DNA of 64,000 nt, from positions 2,399,001 through 2,463,000 of the forward strand of contig NC_134684.1 of NCBI RefSeq assembly GCF_024713945.1, read 5' to 3'. This DNA is from Dermatophagoides farinae (lineage: Eukaryota > Arthropoda > Arachnida > Sarcoptiformes > Pyroglyphidae). This document shows, piece after piece, positions 34,601 through 47,400 of this stretch. How positions within the stretch are numbered: position 1 is the stretch's first letter; every line of letters starts with the position of its first letter. A model generated the notes under the pieces. That model ran no database searches. It saw only the letters and a list, made by a program, of their open reading frames with translations, and had not been told where the DNA came from. The position numbers were made by a program, and so were the translations under genes.

Positions 34601-37600
34601 ATCAATTCCCATGACATTTATCTTTGAATCAGTTTATTATCATTTTTTTTCTTTGGAACATACTGACATATTTGATGTGTTTATACGTTTTTCATTCATT
34701 TATTTTGTTGATTACATTGAAATGGATAGTTAATGTGAATGTTTGTGTTTGTTACTGTCCAGTAAATAAAAAAAAAATTAATTATTAATTATATATCACA
34801 ACAGTTATATACAAATGATGATATTGATATTGATATTCTTTTTTTTCTTTGTTTCTGCAAAGTTTTTTTTTATCTGACCGGAATTCTTTAAGAATTCAAC
34901 ATAACTATGGGCAGAAAGAAATTTTTTTCTGTTATTCCGATGATTGGAGATCTGTTGTTGTTGTCCATAAATGTCCGAATAAATTGAACCCGACAAATAG
35001 ATTAATTAAATGAGAAAAAAAATGAATGTATGTAATCCATGTCTATGCGGGTATTATAAGTTATTAGATTAAACAGATGGATATGTTTAATTTACACGAT
35101 AATATCCCGAATCATATATTTTATGATGATTCATTATAATTGACCAGTCGTCATTTCAAATCTTGATAATGATCATCAAGTTTAATTGACCATGACCAAA
35201 AAAAAAAAAAAAATGATGATGGAAGAAAGAAAAAATTTTCTCCACTCACTCTTGCACTCTCATATTACTATGAAATATTTGTAATCATAAAAACATAATA
35301 ATTTGAATTGATCTAATGAAAGTTATAGCCTGATGAATGTTTCTAATAATTGATTGGAATACTAAAATTATCAGTATCCATTGATTAGCCTGTGATCTAT
35401 GATTAGGCTTTATTTTATACATCAATTGATCTGATTATCATTGTATTCATTTTCTCATCGATAGAGATCAATGGATAGGAACAATAAACAAAACAAAAAA
35501 AATTTATATTCATAGACACAACATTGATTTAATTTTATCTTCTCATTGAATTTTGATGTGATAATTATTGCTATATTTGATTTCGACGAAAAAAAAACGA
35601 TTTGATTTGTCGACATTCATATTATTATTCAAACGAACGATGATCTTGATCTATATTTAATCAACATGTGATTGATTGATCGATGAATGGTATAATAATA
35701 ACATTGAGTGGTACAATGAACTTTGATGAAATGAAATGAAAAAAAAAAAAAAATGTTCACCTGGTTAACTATTACATATTCGGGTGATTTTGATTATTTA
35801 AATGTAAATTTTCATCAATCATCATCATTCAATGAATTGAATAGACGACAGACATTTTGTTTTATTGTGTGAAGAAAATATTTGTCAATTTATATATAGA
35901 CTTCTTTTTTTTTTGGATAAACAGGTACAATTTTTGACAAATGTGGTGCAAGTGAAAAATTTTTTCTTCTTCTTCATAGTGACAGATTTACATAGCTACA
36001 AAAATCCAATATATATATGAAATGAATGAAGAAACGATGTGTGTTGAAATTAATTTTATTTACACACACACACAAACACATTACTAAAAAGTAAGTGAAA
36101 AAGTAATAAAAAAAAATTTTTTTTTTTTTGGTAAATTTTTACCAAATAAATTATCAATATGCAAATTATATTCTGATGATGAAAATGTGTGGGATTCTCC
36201 ATGAGAGTTGTATGCATGGAATGATGGATAACATCTGTCAACAGAATTTTTCGTTTTTTTTCTTCACCTACAACTTTATTTGTATGGGTTTTTTTTTGGT
36301 TGAAAATTTAACCAAGTAGGTAGGTAGGTAGGTAGGTAGTGATGATTTGAGTTTTGGATTGTCATTTTTATTTGACTTGAAATGACAATCTCAATCAAGT
36401 GTAGAGATAAAAAAAAAAATTTTTTTTTAATGTCATTTATTCACTTATATCTATGGTATTTTTAGACATTTATAACGATATTGTTTATCTAAGAATCGAT
36501 AAGATAAAGTAATGTGGAACTAAGAAACTGAAACATTTTTTACTTTGCGTGATATATCAAGTTTTTTTTGTTTTGTTTTGTTTTGAAGAGTTTTTTTTTC
36601 CATTTGTTTATTTATCTGTTTGATGACTATTTAGATCAATCTTTCTGTTGTTACCATTTTATACGGAATCATCGACAGCAGTAGCGGCAATTTTTTATTT
36701 TTATTCTATGCTTGATACATATATGCGTCAGATGTGATTGTGATTGTGTTGAAAATTTTTTTTTCTTTTCAATTTTTTTTATTATTCTAGACATGGAAAT
36801 TCGTGAAAAAAGTTTTTTTTTGTTTTGTTTTGTTCTTCTGTAAAGTCAATCACAACAAATTCACATCAGAGATAATTAGTTTATGCACAAAACATGCATA
36901 CAAAATCAAAAAAAAAAGTTTCATAATTTATGAATTCCAAAATTAGAAACAAACAACCAACCAACCAACCATCTCTTTTGCTTTATTTTTGTTTCAAGAA
37001 TTTTGTTGCTATGCAAGAAAAAAATTTTTTTCATAAATACCTGATACACTACAATGATGATGATGATGGTTATGTTTTTTGATATTATTTCTTTTTCAAC
37101 AAAAAAAAAACAAAAGAATCGGCTCTCTCTCAAAAAAAAATCCACACATTTAAAATCACAGCAAAATTGTTCAAACAAAATCAAAGATAACAGAATAATA
37201 AAGTGAAGAAAACAGACACACACACACAAACACAGAATTATTCTTTTTTTTCAAATACCAGAACTGGACCACACATTATATTATTATTATTACAGTATAA
37301 ATTAATGGATGAATAAAAAAAATTCCATGCATTCATGATCGCGGTCTGTTTTCGGTTGATTTTTGCTTGTTTTTTTTCTTCTTCTTCACTGATTTGTTAG
37401 CTGTTATGGATTTTGTTGTTGTTTTTGGATGTTGACGGATAATGGTAGTGATGATTTTATATATTCTTCTACTAATGGGAAATTTTTTTTTTCTTCACAA
37501 TTCTCAAATAGAAAATATTTCACATATAAAAAGGAAATTATTAAATTTTTTTTTTCTACTCTCAATCATCATCAAATATTGAATGTTGAATGTTTAGCTA

Positions 37601-37880
37601 CCAATTTCAATTTGATGTATGCCGTATGGTGGTTAAATGGACACTAATACTTAGACAATCAAAGAACAACAACAACCACCACCACCACCACCAACGACTA
37701 AAACTATGATCGGAATCAATCGTATATATACAGAATACATATAGTGAATAGAAATAGATCAAAAAGAGCTCATCAAAACAATAGATTCTTTAGATTCCAT
37801 CTGGTTCTTGGATGTTTGCTACTACTTAACTACTACTGAACACTTACGCCGATGCAGACAAACACACACTAACACACACT
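31645..37880. other. Non-coding, microsatellite-rich region upstream of the WS/DGAT homologue
   Basis: No gene is supported in these 6.2 kb. It begins with the leader of the WS/DGAT gene. Repeats include a compound CG/CA run (about 32368-32393), an ATGA run (32761-32785), a TG run (34480-34498), a CATT run (about 34568-34590), TAGG (36315-36339) and CCAC (about 37673-37694), with many T or A runs of 8-15. The open frames here are Phe, Ile or His/Thr runs. Confidence 0.6.
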
Positions 37881-37925
37881 CACACAAAAGATTTGGAACC
37901 TAATGGGAAACCAAAAGAAACATAC

Positions 37926-38065
37926 TCAGTTGGTGGCTGTGGCTGTGGCGGCGGTGGCGGTGGCGGTGATGAGGATGTTGATGGCGATGACGAACATCGA
38001 ATCGTTGGTAATGATGGACCAAATGAAATTCTATCCCACCCGTTGTAAAATTTAAAGAGTCGACT
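37926..38065 (-). CDS. Candidate isolated exon, proline-rich, minus strand
   Basis: A locally GC-richer island with a good acceptor (TTTTCAG before AGTCG) and donor (GTATGT) on the minus strand, 140 nt. The open phase-0 reading gives FYNGWDRISFGPSLPTIRC, then a Ser and Pro run. No neighbouring exon could be tied to it and the product is not recognised. It may be part of a gene whose other exons lie outside the window, or a chance match. Confidence 0.25.
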
Positions 38066-39308
38066 CTGAAAACACAATTATTACTATTATTATTATACCT
38101 AAATACAGAAAAAAAAAATGAAACTTCTTTGGATCCTGTGTGTACAAATGTATACAATATCAGAATATATTGAAGATATATACACACACACATAAAGAAT
38201 TGTTTCCGAAAATAACGAAAAAAAAAACGAAGAAGTGGCTGTGTTATTACTATAACATTGCAGCAACATTGAGCATCCGAATATTTCATCGATATTAAAT
38301 CAAGGAATAAAATTCCAAAAAAAAAAACAGCAAATTCTCACCATTACTAACTGAATGTGATAACATAAAAAAAAATACGACAGATCAGCATAATACAAAT
38401 ACACGATATAATTTTATACATTCAATTCATTCGGGAAGGATCAATTCTGGTTGACCGAATTTTTTTTCCCGTCAATGGTTGAATTTTAATTTTAACTTTT
38501 TTTTCATATATATATATTGGTTTTTCATAGCAACAAAAGCAAAAGCAAAAAAAAAATTTTTGATTTTCTTTTTGTCATTCTTTCTGTTTTCAAATATATA
38601 GATCGAATAATAAAAATGTTGATATAATCAAAACAAGTAAAATGTCAAATTGGTGAATAAATTTCAAATGAAAATCATATTGAAAATTTGGTTAGAAAAA
38701 GAATTCCATCATCATCATTTTTTTCAATGGAAATAAAATGAAAATCAAAATTTTTTTTCTTCTTCTTTTTACAAATGTTGATGATCGACAGTTGCCATTT
38801 GAAAAAAAATTGTGGAATTTATTTATGAATGTCCATATGTGTATGTGTGTATATGTAAATCTGTTTATAGTGATAATATTCCTAAAATTTGATAAATAGC
38901 AGTCAGTTATAGACTGTTATAGTTGTTGCAATCAATCTCTAATGTTGTTGATGATGATGAAATGGCAGCAAGTCAATTTATATTATTATTGGACAGCAAA
39001 AAAAAAAAGAAAAAGAAAAAGAATGGCAAATTTTATTTTCCCATTCAACCAATATTTGACAGGAACAATATTTTTCTCCGGTTACCACCACCACCTTCAA
39101 CGAATATATTTTTTTTCATTTTCATTTTCATTCATTACAGATTTATTCTTTGTGAATATATTTTTATTTCACGCCTTAAGAATTTTACCATGGAGAATGC
39201 ATTCCAATAAAACGAATGATGATGATGATGATGACTACACTACTGAAAGATTGACAACAAACAATGTTGAAACGAGAATCGAATATAAATCAAAATCATC
39301 ATCATACC

Positions 39309-39339
<31 letters not shown>

Positions 39340-42300
39340 GCGACGGCAGCAGCAAAACAAAACGGAAAACATACTAGAGAGAGTGTTTCAAGTTTCGAAA
39401 AAAAAGAAACATAAAAAAATGTTTTGATCATGGATTTTTTTCTTTTCACAACAACAACAACAACAATATGCATTTAATATTGATTGTTCATTATGTAAAT
39501 GAAAACAATTATTTCTTCACATCATCATGTTGCCATTGGCATAAAAATTAGAATTCAAACCAAATGATAATTGGCAGAAAAAGAAAAACACATTAATAAT
39601 TTGACAATTAAAATGAAATTATTATTAGAATGAATAATTTTACGAATGAATGAATGAATGTCATCATTTTTCAACATTTTCTAATAATTAATTTCTTGGA
39701 ACAATCAAAATTTTTTTTCCCCGTTCACACGTTTGACACATTGAATGAAAATTTGAAAATGAAAAAAACGTCTTTTTTCCCCCGCCTCCACTGCATAGTT
39801 GAACGAGTGCATCATCATCATTATCATCATGTTGTTCTAGGCCCATTTCTTTGAGTGAAAGAGAAGAAAAGTTTCCATTTGTGTATTGGTAAAGAATTGA
39901 TAAAAAAAAAATTTAAATTTTAAATAATTCAAAACATAAATTTGTTTCTTTTCTACTTCAATTCTCAATATGAGTGTGTCTGTGTGTGTGTCGGTGTGTA
40001 TGTGTTAATAATGGGCAAATTTTTTTTTTTTTTTTTGTAGCCTCAAGATGAATGATGATGATGATGATGATGATGAAAAATTTGGTTCTCATTTTTTTTT
40101 CTTTTGAATCATAATTTGTTCTTCTTCACAATGTGTAATGAAACCATAGAAATTGAAAAATTTGTCTTCAAGTTTATCGATTACTCTCGCTCTCTCACTC
40201 TCAGGAATCATTTTACAGTTTTTTTTTTGTTTTTGTTTTTGTTGAACACTTTAACCATGATGGAAAAGATCGAAAGAATATGGCCATTTTTTTGATAAAT
40301 ACTAAGGAATTTAATAATAACCAAAAGAACAGAGACATTAAAAACGAAATGAATGGATCAAAAAAAAAAAAATTTCTTTTCGAATTGATTCTAAAGCATT
40401 GTATTCAAGCTGTTGTTGTTGTCACGATCACGATTGCATATTATCTCTCTTTCTCTCTCTCTCTCTCTCATTATGTAGTAAAAACAGTGTTTGTCAATTC
40501 CAATTATTTTATACAACTACATCATCATCATCATCGCTATTTTTTTTTGGTGAACCATTTATTCATGTTTGGGTGTGTGTACTCGTGGGAGTATTTGTTT
40601 ATCAGTATTTTTTTGCCATACAACCAATTATTCATGTTTTCATATATATATATTAATTTTAATGACAAGTTTTGGTTTGTTTTATCTATCCATTTGAATC
40701 GATTCTATTACATATTATATTCATAGCATAAATATATTCTGTCGATAAATGTTTTATTAATGATAATGAATCAAAATCAATTTGTTTCATTTTAATGGAT
40801 TTTATTTTCTTTCTTTCTAATATATTAGTTTTTTATTCACTTTAAATTATAATCATTTCCATTTACGAACTGAACGAATAAATAATAATAATAAACATGT
40901 TTATGACGGCTAATTTTATGATTCTTGTTTGTTTTATATAAATTTTTTATATATATACACACACAGATTCTATGATGCTAATTTAGAATTTTTTTTTTGT
41001 GTCTAGAATTCTGTGTGGGTGTGTTTGTTTGTCTGTTGTACACAGTAGTATCGTTGACAAAAAAAAAATCTTGACATTGCGCAAATTATCATTCTGATTT
41101 TGTTGTTGTTGTTGTTGTTGTTGTTGCTGATAGTAGAGAATTCAATCCAATTTGTGTTTATAGCCGGAAAAAAAATTTCAAGAATTCAACAAATATACAA
41201 TATATACACACACACATATGTAACATTCAGACAATTGTTTAAAATTTTTCATTGTCATTGACAAAGTGTTGACAAATTTTATATTCATTGACCTAATCAC
41301 AGATACAAATACATATATTGTAAATGTAAACAATATTTGATAAATTGAAATTCTAACAGAATAGAAAAAATTCTTTTTTTTTCCTTGTTTCAAGAATAAT
41401 TTGAAATCAGTTTAGATTTGCGTGCTGTGTGTGTGTGTGTATGAAAAGCATCCATTAAAGAAAATGAAATGAAAACAAAAACTTTCTTTCCGCTAATTCT
41501 GCTTGAAATTAGTAGTAGTGATTGTGTTGATTGTGTAACGAATTTTTTATTCTTTATTTGTACATTCTAGTCACATTCTAACAACCGAAAGAATGGCATG
41601 CAATCTTTTTATTCTTTTCCTTTTTTTTATATTTATTCTTCATCACTTCTTCCTAATAATATCATCATCATGCTTATTATTATTGTTGTCGTTTCAACTC
41701 GTTAACGATTGGACAATAACCAATGTTGTTGTTGTTGTTGTTGTTGTTATTCATGTTGAACAACAAATACTTTTTTTTATATAGAATTAAAAGACCAGAG
41801 AAAAAAAATAGTATGAGAATAGAGAGATAGAATCATCTTTTCAAGATGAAAACGAATATTCTGAATCTCAAATCTAGAATTCAGAATCGTCAACGGAATT
41901 TTTTTTTTCGTTATTGTTGAATTGTTGAATTGTCTTTTCGACTATTTGCTCATGGTGTGGGTGTGTATGCATGTTTCTGTGTGAATTTGAATGTGAATGA
42001 ATGAATGAATGAATGAATGAATTGGTACATTTGGTAACCATTTTGGACATCATTACATTTTATATTATGTGAGCATTGTTCGCGAACAATTGGACATTAC
42101 ACGACAGAATGAGAAGGAATCAACGAACGGGAAATTTTTTTTTTTGAAATGCATCAGATTATTATTATATACAGAAATGTATGATTTTTTTTCCTTTGTT
42201 CGAATTTGAAAATACTAAATCTATTCACATTTATCTCATGTAATTGAATCCATGATTTGATTTGATTTTTTTTTTTTTTTGGTCATTCAAAATAAAAAGA

Positions 42301-43534
42301 AAAAGATAAAAATGAGATGAAATGAAAAAAAAAATTGATTTTCATGGTCAATCGATCGATGGATAGAATGGCTTAGATGGATATGATGCACGAATTCAAA
42401 TATTTCGAGAAAAAAAAGAAGAATTGATTAGTGGCCATATACATAACTTCAATGGTATTTTTAAATTGAATTCCACTTCAGTTTACATTCATTTTTATTG
42501 TGAAATTTTTTTTTTGTAAGGTAAAATTGAAATAAATTTGAACACACGAAAACGATGATAACAACAATTTGCTAGAAACTTTTTTTCCAATGAATTGAAT
42601 TCCAATGGATTCGGCATTAGATTTACATGATAATTTTATTCTGATTTAGATTTTAGATGGTGAGAAATCAAAAAAAAAAATTTTTTTTCCTATTAAAATC
42701 TTTCAATTCCATTGAATTCGAACAGAAAAAAATGGTAGAATAGAATTTACATTACAAAGCATATTTGATACCGGAAACCAGAATGTTGGTTTTATTTTTG
42801 AAAGTGGCACATATTGTTATTTCATCATCATTTGACTCATATTCGGAACTGAAAATCAAGATATATGATGATTATCGAAAAAAAAATTAACATCAAAAAT
42901 GCAAGGACAACCAGTTTTTTGTTTCTCATTTACCTGATTTCTTTGGCTGTTCTATTTGCCACCATTTATAATTAATCAGGATTACATTAGACCAATTACA
43001 TCAGCAGAAACAAAAAAAAGAAACTTTTCTAAATGACTTTCAAATCAGTTTCCTTTCATTTTTTTTTTGGTGTTTGGTCCCTTCTCTTCTTTTTCCATAC
43101 ATACGCTATATTTGAATTTTGTAGACGTGATCAAACAACATTCATTGGGAATAACCTAGGGATTGCCATCATCAACGTGAATGTATGTTTGACAAAAAAA
43201 AACATTCTCAGACTATGGATGCAGGTGAGATGATGATTTGGGCTATTTGAATTTTATGTGTGTGTGTGTGTACAAACCGTGCATGAACTTTTTTCCTGTT
43301 TTTTTTTTTTTTTTTTTTGTCCTATCCATTAGACAAAAAAAAAATAATCAGATTTTATTTGGTCTGACCTTGTTCATTTCCCTTTAAAATTCAATGAGCC
43401 AAGCCTATTCGTGTGTGTGTGTATGTAGATTGGAATTGGGACATGGTGATAAAATGATAATAATAATTCAATGCCAAGTCATCAACATTAACATTTTTTT
43501 TTCTTTTTTTTTTTTTTGGTTGGTTGGTTGAAAG

Positions 43535-43567
<33 letters not shown>

Positions 43568-44327
43568 CATTTTTTTTTTTATTTCAAAGTCCATTCTGTC
43601 CAAAGTTTGGTATCCAAAATAAAAAAAATGATTAAATTCACTTATGTCATCCATTCAAGAAGAATATTCTGCTTGTCAAAACAAACAAACTAAAAAAAAA
43701 AAAAATGTTATCGACAATGTCAAAAAAGTTTCAAACGTATAATTTATTATTATTTGATTGACAATATTATCACCGCCACCGCCATCACCACTACTACCAC
43801 CACCACCACCACCACCACCAAATGACCAGAATGTATGCCGGAAAGCAACTATTAGAAAATCATTTTAAACACACACACACATACACCCATTTACGAACAG
43901 ATGTTGGCAATCAATTATATTGTCACATCCGAAAACCAACACATACACACACACACACACACACATAAAAATTGAACAAATCAATCAATCTGACTAACAC
44001 ACATATATATGTGGCACACAGGCAGGCAGGCAACAAGCGAAAAAAAAATTTCTTTTCATACATTTTTGAATTAGTTGTATATATTTATTGTATTAATACA
44101 TTGCCAGGTAAATTGTGTGGCTTCACAAAACCACTTGTTTGTGTTGAACCTCTACCTTGTTGGTGTGTTCATATGTATGTATGGGAGGTGGGGGGTATCA
44201 CGTATATATCTCAATTGAAAATCAAAGATTTTGATCTCTCTCTCTCTCTCTCTTTCATTTATTGGATTTCTCTTCATTTCAAACATTCAATGTTTTTTTT
44301 CTGGTCATTTTTTTTCTTATTTCTCAG
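38066..44327. other. Non-coding, microsatellite-rich region
   Basis: No gene is established here. Repeats include CAA (39308-39339), CTCT (about 40444-40469), TTG (about 41101-41127), ATGA (about 41996-42022), GAT (43538-43567) and CCA (about 43795-43820). One frame near 39130-39427 (plus) ends in a Gln run and a Lys-rich tail and has a CAG acceptor before it. It could be a terminal exon but nothing confirms it. Confidence 0.55.
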
Positions 44328-44463
44328 ATTTATGAACCACCACCATCACCACCACCACCACCACAATAGCTTACAACCACAATCGATAACAGCATCAAGC
44401 AAACAAACAGCTAAGGCCATTCGAAATCATTATAAAATTCAGCAAGCTAAAAAAGCAAATTGA
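44328..44463 (+). CDS. Candidate terminal exon with His run, plus strand
   Basis: It follows a good polypyrimidine tract and CAG. The open reading is FMN, nine His, then SLQPQSITASSKQTAKA and IRNHYKIQQAKKAN before TGA. The tail is not repeat-derived and looks protein-like. No upstream exon was found and the product is not recognised. Confidence 0.25.
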
Positions 44464-47400
44464 TCTTGGATGGTTTGGCGTTTTTTTTGTTTTGTTTTGT
44501 TTTCATTGATCGTCATAACAATGGCATTCGAATGATGATGATGATGATGATCAACAAATAAATAAAAATCGCAAGTCAGCCAGCTGTTTTTTTTTTTTTT
44601 TTTTTTGATATTCTAGATATCGATCTTTTTCAACTCAATGTTTGTCATATCGATTTGATCAAAAAAAAACATATTAATGGGTTAGCAGCAGCATTCATAT
44701 GATGATCATGCTGCGCGCGAACAACAACATATTGCCGGCCAATTATTCTTTCCATCCAGTTTCTATCTCTGTATATATGTGTGTTTGATGTGAGTGATAT
44801 GAAACACATTGTGTGCATATATGCTTTATATGTTGCCGCCACAAATGCACAACAACAACAAAAGAAAAAAAAATGTCCCTTGGGTCTTCAAAAACAATAA
44901 CGACAAAAATTTACTAATTAAGTGTGTGTTTCTAATATAATAATTATAATTATTATTATTATAATCACAGCAACAAGTCAATGAACTACATTGGAAAAGG
45001 TAAGTTTGTTTTTATAACATTTAAAAAAAAAATTCATTAATTCATCATTCCATTGGGGGTGATCCAGAAAGATTTGCTTTTTATTGGACAAAAAATTTGT
45101 CATAAGAATTTTGACAATAAACGTAACTGTGTAACAACATATTGTACCATTATCGTGAATGAAACGTGAAAAAAAAGATTCTAAATAACAACATTCCACA
45201 CACACACGCACACACACACATTGAATTCCTATATGCATCATTGACCATGATGAACTAAACAATATAGAAAAAAAAATTGTTATGGTATGAATTTTCCTGA
45301 GAATCAATGAAAAAACAATCATGAATTACAATTTCATTATTGGCCCTTGAATTTTATTTTTTTTTTTTTTGTTATTCAATGATTCAGTTCCTGGGAATTC
45401 ATCAAGAGCATTTTGTTTTGATTCATCAGAACAAAATATCACATATCACACACACACACACAAACGAACGAAATATAGTGTGATGAGAACATTTGACCGC
45501 GATATATTAGTTTCTTTTTTTTTGTAGATAAAAATGGTAGACATTTGATATGTGAAAAAGATTTTTGTTCTTCACGAATTTTTTAATTTTTTTTTCACAT
45601 CAAAATAAAAATCCGATTGGATATTTTCTGGTTGATGATGATGATGATGATGAAATTGATGATTAGTTTTATCAATATGTAGTTTCTTTTAATTTCTTCT
45701 TTTTTTTTTTTTTTTTTTTTTGTTGGATGAAAATATTTGATCTCCGATTCATTGATCCTTTACATATGAATTGGAATTGGAATTTGATTCTAATTATCAT
45801 CATCATCATCATCATTATACTTATCACGTTGCTTGGTTGATTTCGAATGATCAATTGGTTGGTTCTGGGGATTTTTTTTTTTTTTTTGATTATCTTTTCA
45901 TTCAACTAAATAAAAACTCGATCACATTTACTGTACATTCATCATTGAAAATCTTTGCTATCCAGAAAAAAAATGCCCACTGAGAGATATTTTTTTTTTC
46001 GTTTCTTTATCATCATCATCAAATCTGAACAATTATTTCTGACAAATAGATATGATCTTCAAACGATTCAAATATAATATGTTGATCAATAATCGTTGTA
46101 TATTTATTCAGTATGCAGTAGCCATAAATGATGACGATGATGATGATGATGATGATGATGACCACTACGGAAGTCATCTTTAATAAAAAAAAAATTGGCA
46201 ATCGAAATATGTGTATTTTTCATTTTGCAAAAAAAAATTATCATCGTAAATCGTTGGTCAATTGTTGAATCGACATGGTCAAAAAAAAATAAAATAAAAT
46301 AAAAACAATTGATCCATCGATCATCAAATCCGAATGTCAATGAAGAACAAAAGATAATTTTCGATCATATTGTGGCCACACGTTTATCAATCAACAACAA
46401 TCTAATCAATCATTTGATCATCATCATCATCATTTTTTTTGTTTATTTCTATTACAACTTCCATATACGATTATGAATGATTTGACCATCTGTTTGATCA
46501 CCAATTACATATGAATTTGTTTTTCTAAAATGTTGGCCATGGCCAAAGATGCCCTGATGAATTTGATCATCTTTTTTCATTCGATATATGACATTCAATG
46601 ATGATGATTTTCATTACAAAACAGGTACTGGTGGAAAAAATTATCATAGATCAACGATTCACAAATGGTATGTGTCAATAATGATTGGTATTATACATGC
46701 ATATAATCATCTTATCATCATTTCATTTTATTTTTCCATTCCTTCAATGATGATGCCTATGTTGATATTCATTTCACTTTTTTTTCTTCTTCTTCTTCTT
46801 CTTTTACAGACATCAACGTATAATATTCAATGATGATCAAAATATCATCATTTGACGTATCAAATATATTACAAAAATATCCAAAACAATTTTCAAGATC
46901 ATCATCATCATCATCATTTCAAGATTAACTTTCACTTTGAAATGAATATTTATGATATACAAATGCGAAGAAAACAATGGTAGTAGTAGTAGTCTAAATT
47001 ATCTTCGTGGTCATCATCATCAAATGAACATTCGTAACGTCCGTAAAATTTTTTTTTTTACACATTTCACAACTACAATACAATTTTAAAAACTAACTAA
47101 ATGATCATCATAATCATAATTATTATTGTCTATGATGCATTCATTTTCATTTTCAATCATTCTCTATGTTGTTGTCAATATAAAAAAAAATCAAGGATAA
47201 TTTTTCATACCATAGTAACAACAGTGAAAGAGGCCAATCGGTATTATTATATTTTTTTTTATTCATTCAGATTCAATTTTACGTATACGTATTGTTTCTG
47301 TAATCGCGTATTCCATTTTCAACAATTCATTTGATTTTTTTTAAATTTTATTCTTAGACGTAGAAAATGAGCAAAAACAAGAGAAAAAACTTTAAAATGA

